A DNA stretch of 56,286 nucleotides from positions 1 to 56,286 of the IMG/VR virus record IMGVR_UViG_3300047548_001281, one strand, 5' to 3'. Shown piece by piece: positions 22,524 through 30,378 of this stretch. This DNA comes from a virus. Positions within the stretch are counted from its first letter, which is position 1, and each line of letters starts with the position of its first letter. Position numbers and translations under genes: made by a program. Under the pieces are notes generated by a model. The model was not told the DNA's origin, made no database searches, and was given only the letters and a program-made list of their open reading frames with translations.

Positions 22524-23442
22524 ATCCTTCCTCTACATCAACTTTAGGATTAAATCCAAAATCTCGTTTAGCAGCATCAATATTTAGCGCACCCCGGCTT
22601 GGGAAGTCTAAATCTTTGTCTCTAACTTCTATCGTACCCTTACCTACTATTTTTATTGCTAATTTAGCAGCGTCAAGTAGTGTGTGACTATGACTTTTTG
22701 TGATGTTGTATATTTTGTTATGGGTATTATTAGATAATGTTGCAGCTACTATACCATCGGCGGCGTCATCAACATAAGTAAAGTCAAGTGCCTCGCTCGC
22801 ACCATTGACTTTTAAAACTTGTCCACGCATTGCTTGTAGTATGAATTTAGCAACTACTCTATCTTCAACGTCTAAGGGACCGTATACGGCACTAGGTCTT
22901 ATAATTGTATAATTAAAATCACTTGTTCTTTGATAATCTTTGACTAACATTTCTCCTGCTAGTTTCATTATACCGTATTGACCTTGAGGGCTGCAAATAG
23001 CATCTTCTTTTATATCATCCTTGAAATCTCCATAGACCATTGACGATGAAATATAAACAAGTTTTTTTACTTTGCGTTTTTTACAAACTTCTAAAATATT
23101 GATAAGACCCTCAATCATTACCCTACTAGCTGTAATAGGATCATTGTTAACTAATTTTTGCCTGGGGTAGCTCGCCAGATGAATAATAGTGTCAATGCTA
23201 TGTTTCTGTACTACCCAATCTATCCAATTTATATCACCTTTTGGCACTATATCAAATGTGTAAATATTACTGGCTTTAATTTTTTGCTTCCTTGATGTCA
23301 TCAAGTATTCTAAATCGGCAGCAGGAGTATGATTATAATTAGTTTTATTATCTAGTAAAACAGGATCGTACCCTATTTGTTCCAATTTAGATGCAACATT
23401 ATACCCAATTAACCCTAACCCACCTGTGACTAGTATTTTCAT
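22462..23442 (-). CDS. NAD(P)-dependent nucleotide-sugar epimerase/dehydratase (extended SDR), 326 aa
   Basis: Rossmann motif TGGLGLIG (Gly 7, 10, 13); ISSSMVYG with catalytic Ser; YGIMK (Tyr 156, Lys 160); IRPSAVYGP; all typical of GalE/RmlB-type extended SDRs. It probably supplies the keto-sugar for the following aminotransferase. Start ATG overlaps the preceding broken gene as ATGA. Confidence 0.88.
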   Translation of the reverse strand: MKILVTGGLGLIGYNVASKLEQIGYDPVLLDNKTNYNHTPAADLEYLMTSRKQKIKASNIYTFDIVPKGDINWIDWVVQKHSIDTIIHLASYPRQKLVNNDPITASRVMIEGLINILEVCKKRKVKKLVYISSSMVYGDFKDDIKEDAICSPQGQYGIMKLAGEMLVKDYQRTSDFNYTIIRPSAVYGPLDVEDRVVAKFILQAMRGQVLKVNGASEALDFTYVDDAADGIVAATLSNNTHNKIYNITKSHSHTLLDAAKLAIKIVGKGTIEVRDKDLDFPSRGALNIDAAKRDFGFNPKVDVEEGFEKYYQWLQNSPFRVSKTIR

Positions 23443-23692
23443 TTAAACTTCAAACTCCAGTAAACAAAGTCTTTTTCCATTAATTGAGCAACTATTTTAA
23501 ATTCATAACCATAAGTATTCACATCCGTGTTTTTTGCCCAATAAATGTCAACAGCATTTTCCATTACCCACTTACCCACTTACCCACTTCAGTTTGTTGC
23601 CAGTTGTAAATTGGTTCTGCGGCGTATAAGTCCACATCATCTACATCAGATAGTTTAAATGTATGCACTATGCAAGATTTTAGATTGCTCAT
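23439..23692 (-). pseudogene. frameshifted small gene (8-bp repeat expansion)
   Basis: From ATG 23692 the frame reads MSNLKSCIVHTFKLSDVDD ... QQTEVGKWVSG and stops. In the sequence GGGTAAGT repeated in tandem, removing one 8-bp unit restores one continuous 81-aa frame that continues VMENAVDIYWAKN ... DFVYWSLKFK and ends in ATGA with the epimerase start. ATGA overlap also joins it to thyA. So the gene is disrupted by one extra repeat unit, either a real phase-variable state, a fixed mutation or a sequencing error. Confidence 0.8.
23566..23589. repeat. three tandem copies of an 8-bp unit
   Basis: ACCCACTT occurs three times without interruption inside the gene at 23439-23692. Because 8 is not a multiple of 3, gain or loss of one unit shifts the frame. 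Confidence 0.95.
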
Positions 23693-24537
23693 ACTGCCAT
23701 TTTAGCCTTAATTGATCCATGTGATTCATAACCCACTAGTTCGATATCAGCCATTGTAAATTTGTCAATATCTTTAATGTCAGCATTAAGTTTGAGTTTA
23801 GGCATAGGGTATTCAGGTCTACGTAGTTGCTCTCTCACCTGTTCTACATGATCCTGATATATGTGAGTATCTCCCATTACTATCACAAGTTCGCCTACGC
23901 CGTAGTCACATACTTGAGCTAGCATATGTGTGAACAGTGCATAAGATGCTATGTTGAAAGGTAGACCCAAGAAAACATCTACGCTTCGTTGATACATTTG
24001 GCAAGAAAGTCTTTTATCGTTGCTTACAAAAAACTGCGCCATGACATGACAAGGGGGCAATGCCATTTGATCTAATTCACCTGGATTCCATGCTGTGATG
24101 ATATGTCTACGACCTGTAGGGTCTTTCTTTAAACCTTCAATTAACAATGACAATTGATCGACTTTAGGACCAATTCTAGGGCCCCACTCACGCCACTGAA
24201 CACCATAAATTCTACCTAAATCACCTTCAAATAATGCTTTAGGTTTCCAATAATCTGCTTCAGCGTTTGCTGTCCAAATTGTAGTTTTGTCGATGTTTCG
24301 GTCACCATGAAGAATTTCTCGTAATCTACGTTCATCACCTGATCCCTCAATGAACCAAAGCAGTTCGCTTACGACCGCTTTCCAAGCCAATTTTTTAGTT
24401 GTGACGGCAGGGAATCCTTCACGCAAATCAAAGCGAAGATTAGTGCCAAAAATACGATAGGTGCCAGTATTAGTTCTGTCATTACTCAATTCCCCTTCAG
24501 ATAAAATCTTCTTACATAAATCGTGATAAATTTTCAT
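23689..24537 (-). CDS. thyA: thymidylate synthase, 282 aa
   Basis: Classic ThyA: RTNTGTYRIFGTNLRFDL near the start, FIEGSGDERRLREILHG, catalytic Cys 163 in ALPPCHVMAQFF, RR at 143-144 with HIITAWNP, and MGDTHIYQDH. It converts dUMP to dTMP with methylene-tetrahydrofolate. The start ATG at 24537 overlaps the folA stop (ATGA), coupling it to the enzyme that recycles its cofactor. Confidence 0.97.
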   Translation of the reverse strand: MKIYHDLCKKILSEGELSNDRTNTGTYRIFGTNLRFDLREGFPAVTTKKLAWKAVVSELLWFIEGSGDERRLREILHGDRNIDKTTIWTANAEADYWKPKALFEGDLGRIYGVQWREWGPRIGPKVDQLSLLIEGLKKDPTGRRHIITAWNPGELDQMALPPCHVMAQFFVSNDKRLSCQMYQRSVDVFLGLPFNIASYALFTHMLAQVCDYGVGELVIVMGDTHIYQDHVEQVREQLRRPEYPMPKLKLNADIKDIDKFTMADIELVGYESHGSIKAKMAV

Positions 24538-24989
24538 GTTCTTTTCCAAACTTCGTAAGTGTGGTCTATAAATTCTTCAATACTATATAGCGTGAATTCT
24601 CGTTCTAATTTTATCAAATCTATAAAAGTATCGCAATCGTAATTGGTATAAGTTCTAGTTAAATGTATAGTATCGATCATGTCCCAACAACTTTCAATCA
24701 ATCTAGCACCGCCAATAACCCAAGCATTGTGGTAATGCCTAAAATGATTGATGTTAGAAGTTTTAATAGCACCATTAGGTAAGTCCAGTTGTCTATATGA
24801 TACAACGATGTTTAAACGATTAGGTAACGGTTTTTTAGGTAAGCTGTCCCAAGTATTTCTACCCATCACTATAACTTGGCCATCAGTTAGGTTTTTAAAT
24901 CTAGGTAAATCACCTTGAATGACGCTCCAAGGTAATTTACCTTCGAATCCTATACCTCCACTAGGGTCGCACGCAACAATAGCTTTCAT
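24534..24989 (-). CDS. folA: dihydrofolate reductase, 151 aa
   Basis: DHFR signature: VACDPSGGIGFEGKLPWSV near the N terminus, VIVMGRNTWDSLP, and WVIGGARLIESC. Slightly shorter than cellular DHFR (about 160). Produces tetrahydrofolate for the adjacent thymidylate synthase. ATGA overlap on both sides. Confidence 0.95.
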   Translation of the reverse strand: MKAIVACDPSGGIGFEGKLPWSVIQGDLPRFKNLTDGQVIVMGRNTWDSLPKKPLPNRLNIVVSYRQLDLPNGAIKTSNINHFRHYHNAWVIGGARLIESCWDMIDTIHLTRTYTNYDCDTFIDLIKLEREFTLYSIEEFIDHTYEVWKRT

Positions 24990-25285
24990 TTCAAACTAGC
25001 TAATAGTCTATCTGTTTCCGGCTGCACTTCTTGGGCTATTTTTTCTATGTTTAGAACAAATTCTAGTTGAGTTATTAATGTATCTAACTCATATAATTTA
25101 TTACTAATAGCCTCTTCGATAGTTAAGGGGTCTAAACCCTGTTCCAATAATTTTTCGACGTTTATTGTTTGCTGCCTTTTACCTTCAAGTTTCAAAATTA
25201 TTTTTTTGATAAACTCTACTGGTATTTTTTGCTTATCAACGTCATCTAATATGTGTTCCCACTTATCAATGAATTCAGGCGACAT
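24986..25285 (-). CDS. conserved T4-type hypothetical protein, 99 aa
   Basis: All-helical and charged: begins MSPEFIDKWEHILDDVDK, contains KKIILKLEGKRQQTINVEKLLEQGLDP. I associate this pattern (KLxGKRQxTIN) with small conserved proteins of marine T4-type phages, without known function. ATGA overlap with folA; overlaps the upstream gene by 11 bp. Confidence 0.7.
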   Translation of the reverse strand: MSPEFIDKWEHILDDVDKQKIPVEFIKKIILKLEGKRQQTINVEKLLEQGLDPLTIEEAISNKLYELDTLITQLEFVLNIEKIAQEVQPETDRLLASLK

Positions 25286-25943
25286 TTACTTTCTTGGCTC
25301 TTGGTTTGCGTGTTTTAGTTTCTGCTACTTCTACTACAGGTGCAGGCTCTAATGCGGCCGCTTCTTTTAATAATCTTTGCGCTTCAGCCATCAACCCGTT
25401 AGCTTCACGGCTCATACGTTCAGCTTGTTGACGCAAGTTTGCAGCAATGGCCTGATCACCTAGAGCATCACCTGAAGGTGCCTGTACAGGCGCTGTTGGA
25501 GGTGTACCTCGCATTCTGCGAGCTACGTCAGCAGGATCTTGTAATCCCAAGCTTTTATCCATTTCAGCTAACCTTTTTACTGCTGCCTCACCTTGCTCCA
25601 TTTCATTTAGGATCTTGTTCAATTCATCTAACTTGATTGTAGCGTTGGGTGCTGGGGTCATCACAACTTGTGATGTTTGTACTTTCTTTAGTTGATGTTC
25701 AGCATGTAAGACTTGTAGAATAATTCTACCGTCATTTGTATATGAACGATTTAGCGCGTCAGCAAGGCTATTGCTGTTTTGACCAATGTCGCTTTCAATA
25801 CACTTCATTAGTGGATCATGAATGTGCTGGTTCAATACTTCTGTATAAGTAACCAAGCACATATGTGGTTCACCAGGAATTTCACGGAAAATTACTGCTA
25901 CTTTCCTATCACCTATTTTGCCCACATGTCGTAAAAATGCCAT
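25275..25943 (-). CDS. conserved phage protein with helical C terminus, 222 aa
   Basis: N-terminal domain (RHVGKIGDRKVAVIFREIPGEPHMCLVTYTE ... HDPLMKCIESDIGQ) followed by a long alanine/glutamate-rich helical region and a basic tail (TKTRKPRAKKVNVA). I recall similar N termini in T4-type phages; function unknown. Starts at ATG after GAGGAGAG, with a TAAATA late-like element upstream. Confidence 0.72.
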   Translation of the reverse strand: MAFLRHVGKIGDRKVAVIFREIPGEPHMCLVTYTEVLNQHIHDPLMKCIESDIGQNSNSLADALNRSYTNDGRIILQVLHAEHQLKKVQTSQVVMTPAPNATIKLDELNKILNEMEQGEAAVKRLAEMDKSLGLQDPADVARRMRGTPPTAPVQAPSGDALGDQAIAANLRQQAERMSREANGLMAEAQRLLKEAAALEPAPVVEVAETKTRKPRAKKVNVA

Positions 25944-26005
25944 TATAGCTCTCCTCGTATATCGTACTTTTATTTACTGAGGATAACTATGTGATGAAAA
26001 TTATT

Positions 26006-26263
26006 TTATGCCCATTTCAGTTCATACACTAATGCTTCTTGAGGATTTTCAAAAGCTGGGCAGCCTGCTAAGGCAACTATTGAAAACAAATCGTGGTCGA
26101 CTTCATCGGGGTATACAACAGAAAACCTTCCCCTAAGATTGCTATAGATCCAGGCCCTTGACTCAGGAGTCAGTGGAGTTTTAGTAGCTACGAAATGAGG
26201 CGGCGTGAATTTTACTTCACGCTGCCCAAACCATGTTTGTGGGTCTATTTCATATTCATTCAT
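26006..26263 (-). CDS. small protein with ELKWA tail, 85 aa
   Basis: It begins MNEYEIDPQTWFGQREVKF and ends AFENPQEALVYELKWA. The tail resembles the array proteins at 326-2892 (FxNxKDxxxxxLRW), suggesting a dispersed member of that family. The start ATG overlaps the last codons of the upstream gene. Unknown function. Confidence 0.7.
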   Translation of the reverse strand: MNEYEIDPQTWFGQREVKFTPPHFVATKTPLTPESRAWIYSNLRGRFSVVYPDEVDHDLFSIVALAGCPAFENPQEALVYELKWA

Positions 26264-26672
26264 TGTTCGTAAGAAGATCCAATACTTTATATTTTTCGTA
26301 TGCTTCTACAACCGCAGGCGTAGTATTATTGAGTGTAGGCACAACTTCTAGCCAAATTTGTTTTCTAAATTTACCTGCCCAGGGACCCTCCCAAGTACGA
26401 GGGAAAGTATTTGGCTGGTGAATTCTGCCTGTGTCCCAAAGCCTTTGTGCTAAACTCTTATATTCATACTCATTGATATCGTTAACATCATAGGCGTCAG
26501 GATCTTTTACGTATCCATTACCTGAATGGTAATAAGTATCGATTACAGTCATAAAATCTTTATAGGTACGGGCAGATGTACCTGCAACAATAAACAAAAC
26601 GTGCGCCTCTGACACTTCGCCCGTGAGAATGCTTTTTAGGCATTTACCCAAACTTGTACCAATATACCACAT
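26256..26672 (-). CDS. conserved phage hypothetical protein, 138 aa
   Basis: It begins MWYIGTSLGKCLKSILTGEV and contains VLFIVAGTSARTYKDF and a C-terminal WLEVVPTL. I recall similarly arranged proteins (MWxxGxxLxxC ... IVAGT) in other large phages, with no function. TAATG overlap with the upstream gene. Confidence 0.75.
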   Translation of the reverse strand: MWYIGTSLGKCLKSILTGEVSEAHVLFIVAGTSARTYKDFMTVIDTYYHSGNGYVKDPDAYDVNDINEYEYKSLAQRLWDTGRIHQPNTFPRTWEGPWAGKFRKQIWLEVVPTLNNTTPAVVEAYEKYKVLDLLTNNE

Positions 26673-27022
26673 TATACGATTACCTGTTTATGATTTTGAG
26701 CGCGGTCGCTATAGATTTGTTCGCCCTTGCTTCTAATCAGATCCACAATAAATTGTGGATTATCTCGGAATTGACTTTCAATGTCCTCGCGCGACAAGTC
26801 AGTGCTTTGAAAGGAATAGATTTCATAGTGGCGCTGAGAGTTATACCTTGCTCTTAAAATAAGCATATTTAGGTTAGGATACCCAGTTAGCTGTTCTTCT
26901 TTGAGAATAGCAATTGTACGCTTATGTTCCCACTCGGTGACATTGATTAGACACTCCAGCCCAAACATGTCCCACATGGCTAACCAAGTGATAGTATTAC
27001 TTGTTTGATTTTGTGAGTTCAT
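26672..27022 (-). CDS. conserved phage hypothetical protein, 116 aa
   Basis: Contains ITWLAMWDMFGLECLINVTE and ILRARYNSQRHYEIYSF near the middle, patterns I associate with small conserved proteins in T4-type and other large phages. Overlaps the upstream gene by 26 bp. Function unknown. Confidence 0.75.
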   Translation of the reverse strand: MNSQNQTSNTITWLAMWDMFGLECLINVTEWEHKRTIAILKEEQLTGYPNLNMLILRARYNSQRHYEIYSFQSTDLSREDIESQFRDNPQFIVDLIRSKGEQIYSDRAQNHKQVIV

Positions 27023-27239
27023 AAATCATTTCCGCTTTAGAGATGGCATCTGATAAACTAGGGCAGTTTTCAGCAGCCGCCAAAATCTCTTTCCATTTAA
27101 ACCAGCGATTTTTTTCTAATACGCTGGGATCCACCTTGATTAATTCACGTTCACCTGATAGCGAGTCACGGGCATAAACCGTTTTCCCACCATCAGGCGA
27201 TTCGTATATCATTCTAAAATTATTTTTTGTGATCGTCAT
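26997..27239 (-). CDS. conserved phage hypothetical protein, 80 aa
   Basis: It begins MTITKNNFRMIYESPDGGKTV and ends KAEMIYELTKSNK, with RWFKWKEILAAAENCPSLSDAI in the middle. First gene of a short leftward operon (27239 to 26006). The promoter -10 lies only a few bases before this ATG, so the Met at residue 10 is an alternative start. Confidence 0.7.
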   Translation of the reverse strand: MTITKNNFRMIYESPDGGKTVYARDSLSGERELIKVDPSVLEKNRWFKWKEILAAAENCPSLSDAISKAEMIYELTKSNK

Positions 27240-27244
27240 AATAC

Positions 27245-27273
27245 ATTATCTAACATCTTTCTATAATAGTCAA
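27245..27273 (-). promoter_or_regulatory. probable sigma70 promoter
   Basis: Minus strand TTGACT (27268-27273), 17 bp, GATAAT (27245-27250). It drives the four-gene operon 27239-26006 with almost no leader. Confidence 0.6.
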
Positions 27274-27283
27274 GATAATTGGG

Positions 27284-27291
27284 TATAAATA
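27284..27291 (+). promoter_or_regulatory. late promoter (perfect TATAAATA)
   Basis: TATAAATA on the plus strand, 63 bp upstream of the HNH endonuclease start. The leader has a GGTA/TACC hairpin ahead of the AGGAG site and resembles the leader of the GIY-YIG gene at 1344 (shared CTCT..AAT/ACTGAAxAGGAG pattern). Confidence 0.7.
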
Positions 27292-27354
27292 GAATTGAGG
27301 ATCGCGGTACTGGTAATACCCACCCTCTCTAATGCTAAACAGGAGCACCAGCAA

Positions 27355-27954
27355 ATGTACTTATCATTGTGTGATAATGGATGTGGAAATACATCTATAC
27401 GTTTTACCAAAAAGGGTAAAGCAGTTTGTTCTATTAGGCCTGCGGGCTGCCCTGCTGTATTACAGAAAATGAAAGAAACAAGCTTACAGCGATACGGAGT
27501 GCCTAACGCAAGTTCATCTTCCATTTGTAAGGAACAGCGTAGGCAAAAGGTGTTACAAAAATACGGTGTTGATAACGTGTCCAAAGCACCAATCATTAAG
27601 CAGAGATTATCTAAACAAAAAGAAACATACTGGAATGCTGTTTACGATAATAAGAAATTTACTGTTGAGGGACTAACCCGAAACCAATACAGGCACAGGT
27701 GCCAACAGTATGCCAATACTCAATACGAACGCTATAAAAATTTATTAGACCCTGATAATCAGCGCGGCAAGCATTGGCATTTAGACCACATTTATAGTGT
27801 AACAGATGGCTTCTTAAACGATGTTCCGATAAACATTATTTCAGACATTTCCAATCTAAGGCTTATTAGCGATAAAGAAAATTATAAAAAACACAAAAAA
27901 TCAGAAAAAACCCTCGAAGAACTTTACGAGGGTTTCCTAAACAAAAATAGTTAG
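27355..27954 (+). CDS. HNH homing endonuclease, 199 aa
   Basis: It begins MYLSLCDNGCGNTSIRFTKKG with a Cys-containing N terminus, then repeats of the QRYGVPNASS / QKYGVDNVSK type (DNA-binding modules common in phage HNH homing enzymes), then the HNH core HWHLDHIYSVTDG with a later Asn and His (NLRLISDKENYKKHKK). The ATG at 27355 follows AGGAG; an open frame upstream lies in the leader. It opposes the flanking leftward genes and its stop overlaps the stop of the metallopeptidase gene by 4 bp. Confidence 0.88.
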   Translation: MYLSLCDNGCGNTSIRFTKKGKAVCSIRPAGCPAVLQKMKETSLQRYGVPNASSSSICKEQRRQKVLQKYGVDNVSKAPIIKQRLSKQKETYWNAVYDNKKFTVEGLTRNQYRHRCQQYANTQYERYKNLLDPDNQRGKHWHLDHIYSVTDGFLNDVPINIISDISNLRLISDKENYKKHKKSEKTLEELYEGFLNKNS

Positions 27955-29252
27955 TTTTTGTGGTCGTTATAAAGCGCGTATTGCCCAAAAGGAGGGTTCG
28001 GATTCGGATCACCATGAATGATCCAGGTTGTGTCACAAAAATCCGGATCACCCCAACTTCCTGCCGGGTAGCCGTCAGTGAAAACGATTAGACGTTTAGG
28101 AGCACGACCTTGTTCCTTAAGATGATCGAAGATCACCGTAAAGTCAGTACCCCCGCCACCTTTAGGTTCGTAGTTTTCAACCGTGTCCATATTCTCGCTA
28201 GTAAAGTCCTGAGGATTGTAGACCGCAGTATCGAAACAGAATACGTGGACTTTATAGCCGTCGAACGATTCCATCATGCCAGCAATCTCACCCAGGAATG
28301 CCTGAGCCTGTTTGTTGCTGATAGAACCCGACATGTCGATTGCCACATCAACGTCGATTTCCTCACCAGGAGTCATGCCAGGCATGATAGCATCCATGTG
28401 CCAACCGCGGCGCGAAGGACGCATCCAAGAGTAGTCAGTACGAATAGCCGAAGTCAGGTTAGTCTGAATCAGTTCGCGCCACGGCATGATCGGGCTAGTA
28501 ATCTGTTTAATCATGCGCTCGACACCTGCGGGGAGAGTACCTGCTTCCGCAGACTGGGCGGCGTTCAGAATAGCCTGCTTGACTTCCTGACGTACCCGCT
28601 CCTTCTCTTCATCAGACATTTTAGGACGCTTGCCGCGGCCCTTGCCTTCCTTGTCACCGCCGTCGCTATCGCCCTCACCGTCATCATCGCCATCCATGTG
28701 ATCGTCTAGCATTTGGTCTAGAAGATCATCAATGGAGATTTTTTGTACGTTTTTCATCAGGTCATCATAGATTTCCTCGGCAGACTTGCCCTCGTACTTT
28801 TTTTCGTAGAGACAAGGAACCGTAGTGATGAATTGACCTACCTGATGTTTTTTGAGGTCAGCGTTGACCGCATAGTCGTCGGCGATGTTCCAAATCTGAG
28901 GGTCGCGATTCTCGCGGCGGCCCATGTGATCGTAGACCACGTGAAGAACCTCGTGCCCTACTAGAAACTCAACCTCTTTAGGCTTGAGCATCATAATAAA
29001 GCGGCTGTTGTAATAGAATTTTAAACCGTCAGTAGCCGCAGTACCGCACCATTCATCAGCATTGACCAGTTGCAGGCGAGTCGCCAGATTGCCAAAGAAT
29101 GATTGACGTAGCAGTAGACCAATACGAGCCGTAATCAGCCGCTCGCGGGCCTGATGATCGACCTTGGGGTCAGTGGGGCCGACAAGCTTGTCGAATTTCT
29201 TGTTACGCTTACGCTTGCCATCGATTACTTCGGACATTTTGACTGCTCGCAT
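27951..29252 (-). CDS. DUF2201-type metallopeptidase/VWA-like protein, 433 aa
   Basis: The N-terminal zincin motif HEVLHVVYDH begins at residue 100 (HExxH 100-104); then comes a long acidic linker (DDHMDGDDDGEGDSDGGD near 183-200), and a C-terminal VWA-like domain with DMSGS at 305-309 and a later IVFTDGYP. This two-domain family normally pairs with a MoxR ATPase, and one is encoded nearby (30379-31476). Together they may form a chaperone or protein-remodelling system. Starts at ATG after AGGAG behind its own promoter. Confidence 0.88.
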   Translation of the reverse strand: MRAVKMSEVIDGKRKRNKKFDKLVGPTDPKVDHQARERLITARIGLLLRQSFFGNLATRLQLVNADEWCGTAATDGLKFYYNSRFIMMLKPKEVEFLVGHEVLHVVYDHMGRRENRDPQIWNIADDYAVNADLKKHQVGQFITTVPCLYEKKYEGKSAEEIYDDLMKNVQKISIDDLLDQMLDDHMDGDDDGEGDSDGGDKEGKGRGKRPKMSDEEKERVRQEVKQAILNAAQSAEAGTLPAGVERMIKQITSPIMPWRELIQTNLTSAIRTDYSWMRPSRRGWHMDAIMPGMTPGEEIDVDVAIDMSGSISNKQAQAFLGEIAGMMESFDGYKVHVFCFDTAVYNPQDFTSENMDTVENYEPKGGGGTDFTVIFDHLKEQGRAPKRLIVFTDGYPAGSWGDPDFCDTTWIIHGDPNPNPPFGQYALYNDHKN

Positions 29253-29278
29253 ATAGATACTCCTGTTAGAATACTGCT

Positions 29279-29307
29279 ATTTTAGCAAAAAGACTATTTA
29301 TTGTCAA
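29279..29307 (-). promoter_or_regulatory. sigma70 early promoter
   Basis: Minus strand TTGACA (29302-29307), 17 bp, TAAAAT (29279-29284). The -35 contains the TGA stop of nadE. Confidence 0.85.
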
Positions 29308-30074
29308 ATCTTAGGAAAGACACATACAGGAATTGGATTCATCTTATGGATATTTCGGGCACGGATTTCACGATATTTCTTGAGATTTGCCTTTTCTGTT
29401 TTATCCTTGGGAGTTTGCCCAGTTTCATCTAGCACCATTGCAACTTCTAATTCTGAGTAAGTCATCCCCAATTGAGTTTCATCGGTGCGTCCATCGTCCC
29501 ATAAACCATCGGTTGGAGGTGCATCAATAATACTTTGGGGTACTCCTAATTCACGACCCATATCCCAAACTTCAGTTTTCATGCAATCACCAATAGGCGA
29601 GATATCTACACCACCGTCTCCGTATTTGGTAAAGAATCCTACACCAAAATCTTCAACCTTGTTTCCTGTCCCTACTACGATACCTCCGACACTTTGAGCG
29701 ATTTGGTATAATGTAGTCATACGCAACCTGGCACGTGAATTGGCAAATGCCAACTTGCTATCATAGGCAATTCCCGCAGTTTTCTTTTCAAAGGCAGTAA
29801 ACACTGGTGTTAGGTCAATGTTCAGATGGACAACATTCTTAAAGTTTGTTGTTAGAAACTTTGCCTGCTCCAACGAAAGGTTGTGTAGTTTTTTATTCTG
29901 CCTAATTGGCATGGTTACTATGGTAACAGGTAAACCAGTTCTAGCACATAGTGTAGACACTACCGCTGAATCTATTCCACCCGACACTCCGACAACCAAT
30001 TCCTTAATTTTATTTTGCTTGGCGTAGTCTTTAATCCATTTTGTGATAAATTTTGCCCTATCTTTTGTTAACAT
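29304..30074 (-). CDS. nadE: NH3-dependent NAD synthetase, 256 aa
   Basis: The P-loop of N-type ATP pyrophosphatases, SGGIDSAV, starts at residue 31; GTGNKVEDFGVGFFTKYGDGG is the NaAD/ammonia-site signature, followed by the acceptor-site region DGLWDDGRTDE. It amidates nicotinic acid adenine dinucleotide to NAD+. A phage copy suggests NAD+ maintenance during infection, possibly against NAD-depleting defences. Starts after AGGAG. Confidence 0.95.
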   Translation of the reverse strand: MLTKDRAKFITKWIKDYAKQNKIKELVVGVSGGIDSAVVSTLCARTGLPVTIVTMPIRQNKKLHNLSLEQAKFLTTNFKNVVHLNIDLTPVFTAFEKKTAGIAYDSKLAFANSRARLRMTTLYQIAQSVGGIVVGTGNKVEDFGVGFFTKYGDGGVDISPIGDCMKTEVWDMGRELGVPQSIIDAPPTDGLWDDGRTDETQLGMTYSELEVAMVLDETGQTPKDKTEKANLKKYREIRARNIHKMNPIPVCVFPKI

Positions 30075-30133
30075 AATTTTCTCCTATGATAATAATTATG
30101 CCGACATCCTTATAAGGCAAAATTTGTTCTATT

Positions 30134-30295
30134 TTAGTGCAGGGTGTTTGGGAAAGTAGAATTAGATTCCTCAGCAGAAATGGATGTGTAATTTCCCTGT
30201 TTGATAGCTTCAACGATTTGCTTAGTAAGGTCGTCCAATTCTTCCTGGGTACCTGTAAATGATTCTAGAAATTCTTTAGAAAACACGATTTTCAT
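30134..30295 (-). CDS. hypothetical protein, 53 aa
   Basis: It begins MKIVFSKEFLESFTGTQEEL after AGGAAACTATAAAA; the middle is helical (DDLTKQIVEAIKQGNY). An earlier in-frame start at 30340 lies inside the terminator hairpin and is rejected. Unknown function. Confidence 0.65.
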   Translation of the reverse strand: MKIVFSKEFLESFTGTQEELDDLTKQIVEAIKQGNYTSISAEESNSTFPNTLH

Positions 30296-30312
30296 TTTTA
30301 TAGTTTCCTGAA

Positions 30313-30332
30313 TAAAAAGGGTGAGGTCACCC
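30313..30332 (-). terminator. rho-independent terminator
   Basis: Minus strand GGGTG-ACCT-CACCC followed by TTTTTATT. Located after the MoxR gene. Confidence 0.75.
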
Positions 30333-30340
30333 CCACCCAA

Positions 30341-30363
30341 AGAGTCAGCAAATTACTGACTCT
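30341..30363. terminator. hairpin upstream of the terminator
   Basis: AGAGTCAG pairs with CTGACTCT around a seven-base loop, immediately preceding the terminator at 30313-30332 in the transcription direction. Probably part of the same MoxR transcript 3' end. Confidence 0.55.
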
Positions 30364-30378
30364 AGAGTAAGCAACTTA

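Noticed and set aside
23566-23589. Short tandem repeat as a replication iteron or binding site
   Set aside because: Three 8-bp units inside a broken coding frame are better explained as slippage.
28110-28709. Rightward frame of 199 codons opposite the DUF2201-type gene
   Set aside because: Antisense shadow; the minus-strand protein has clear HExxH and MIDAS-like motifs.
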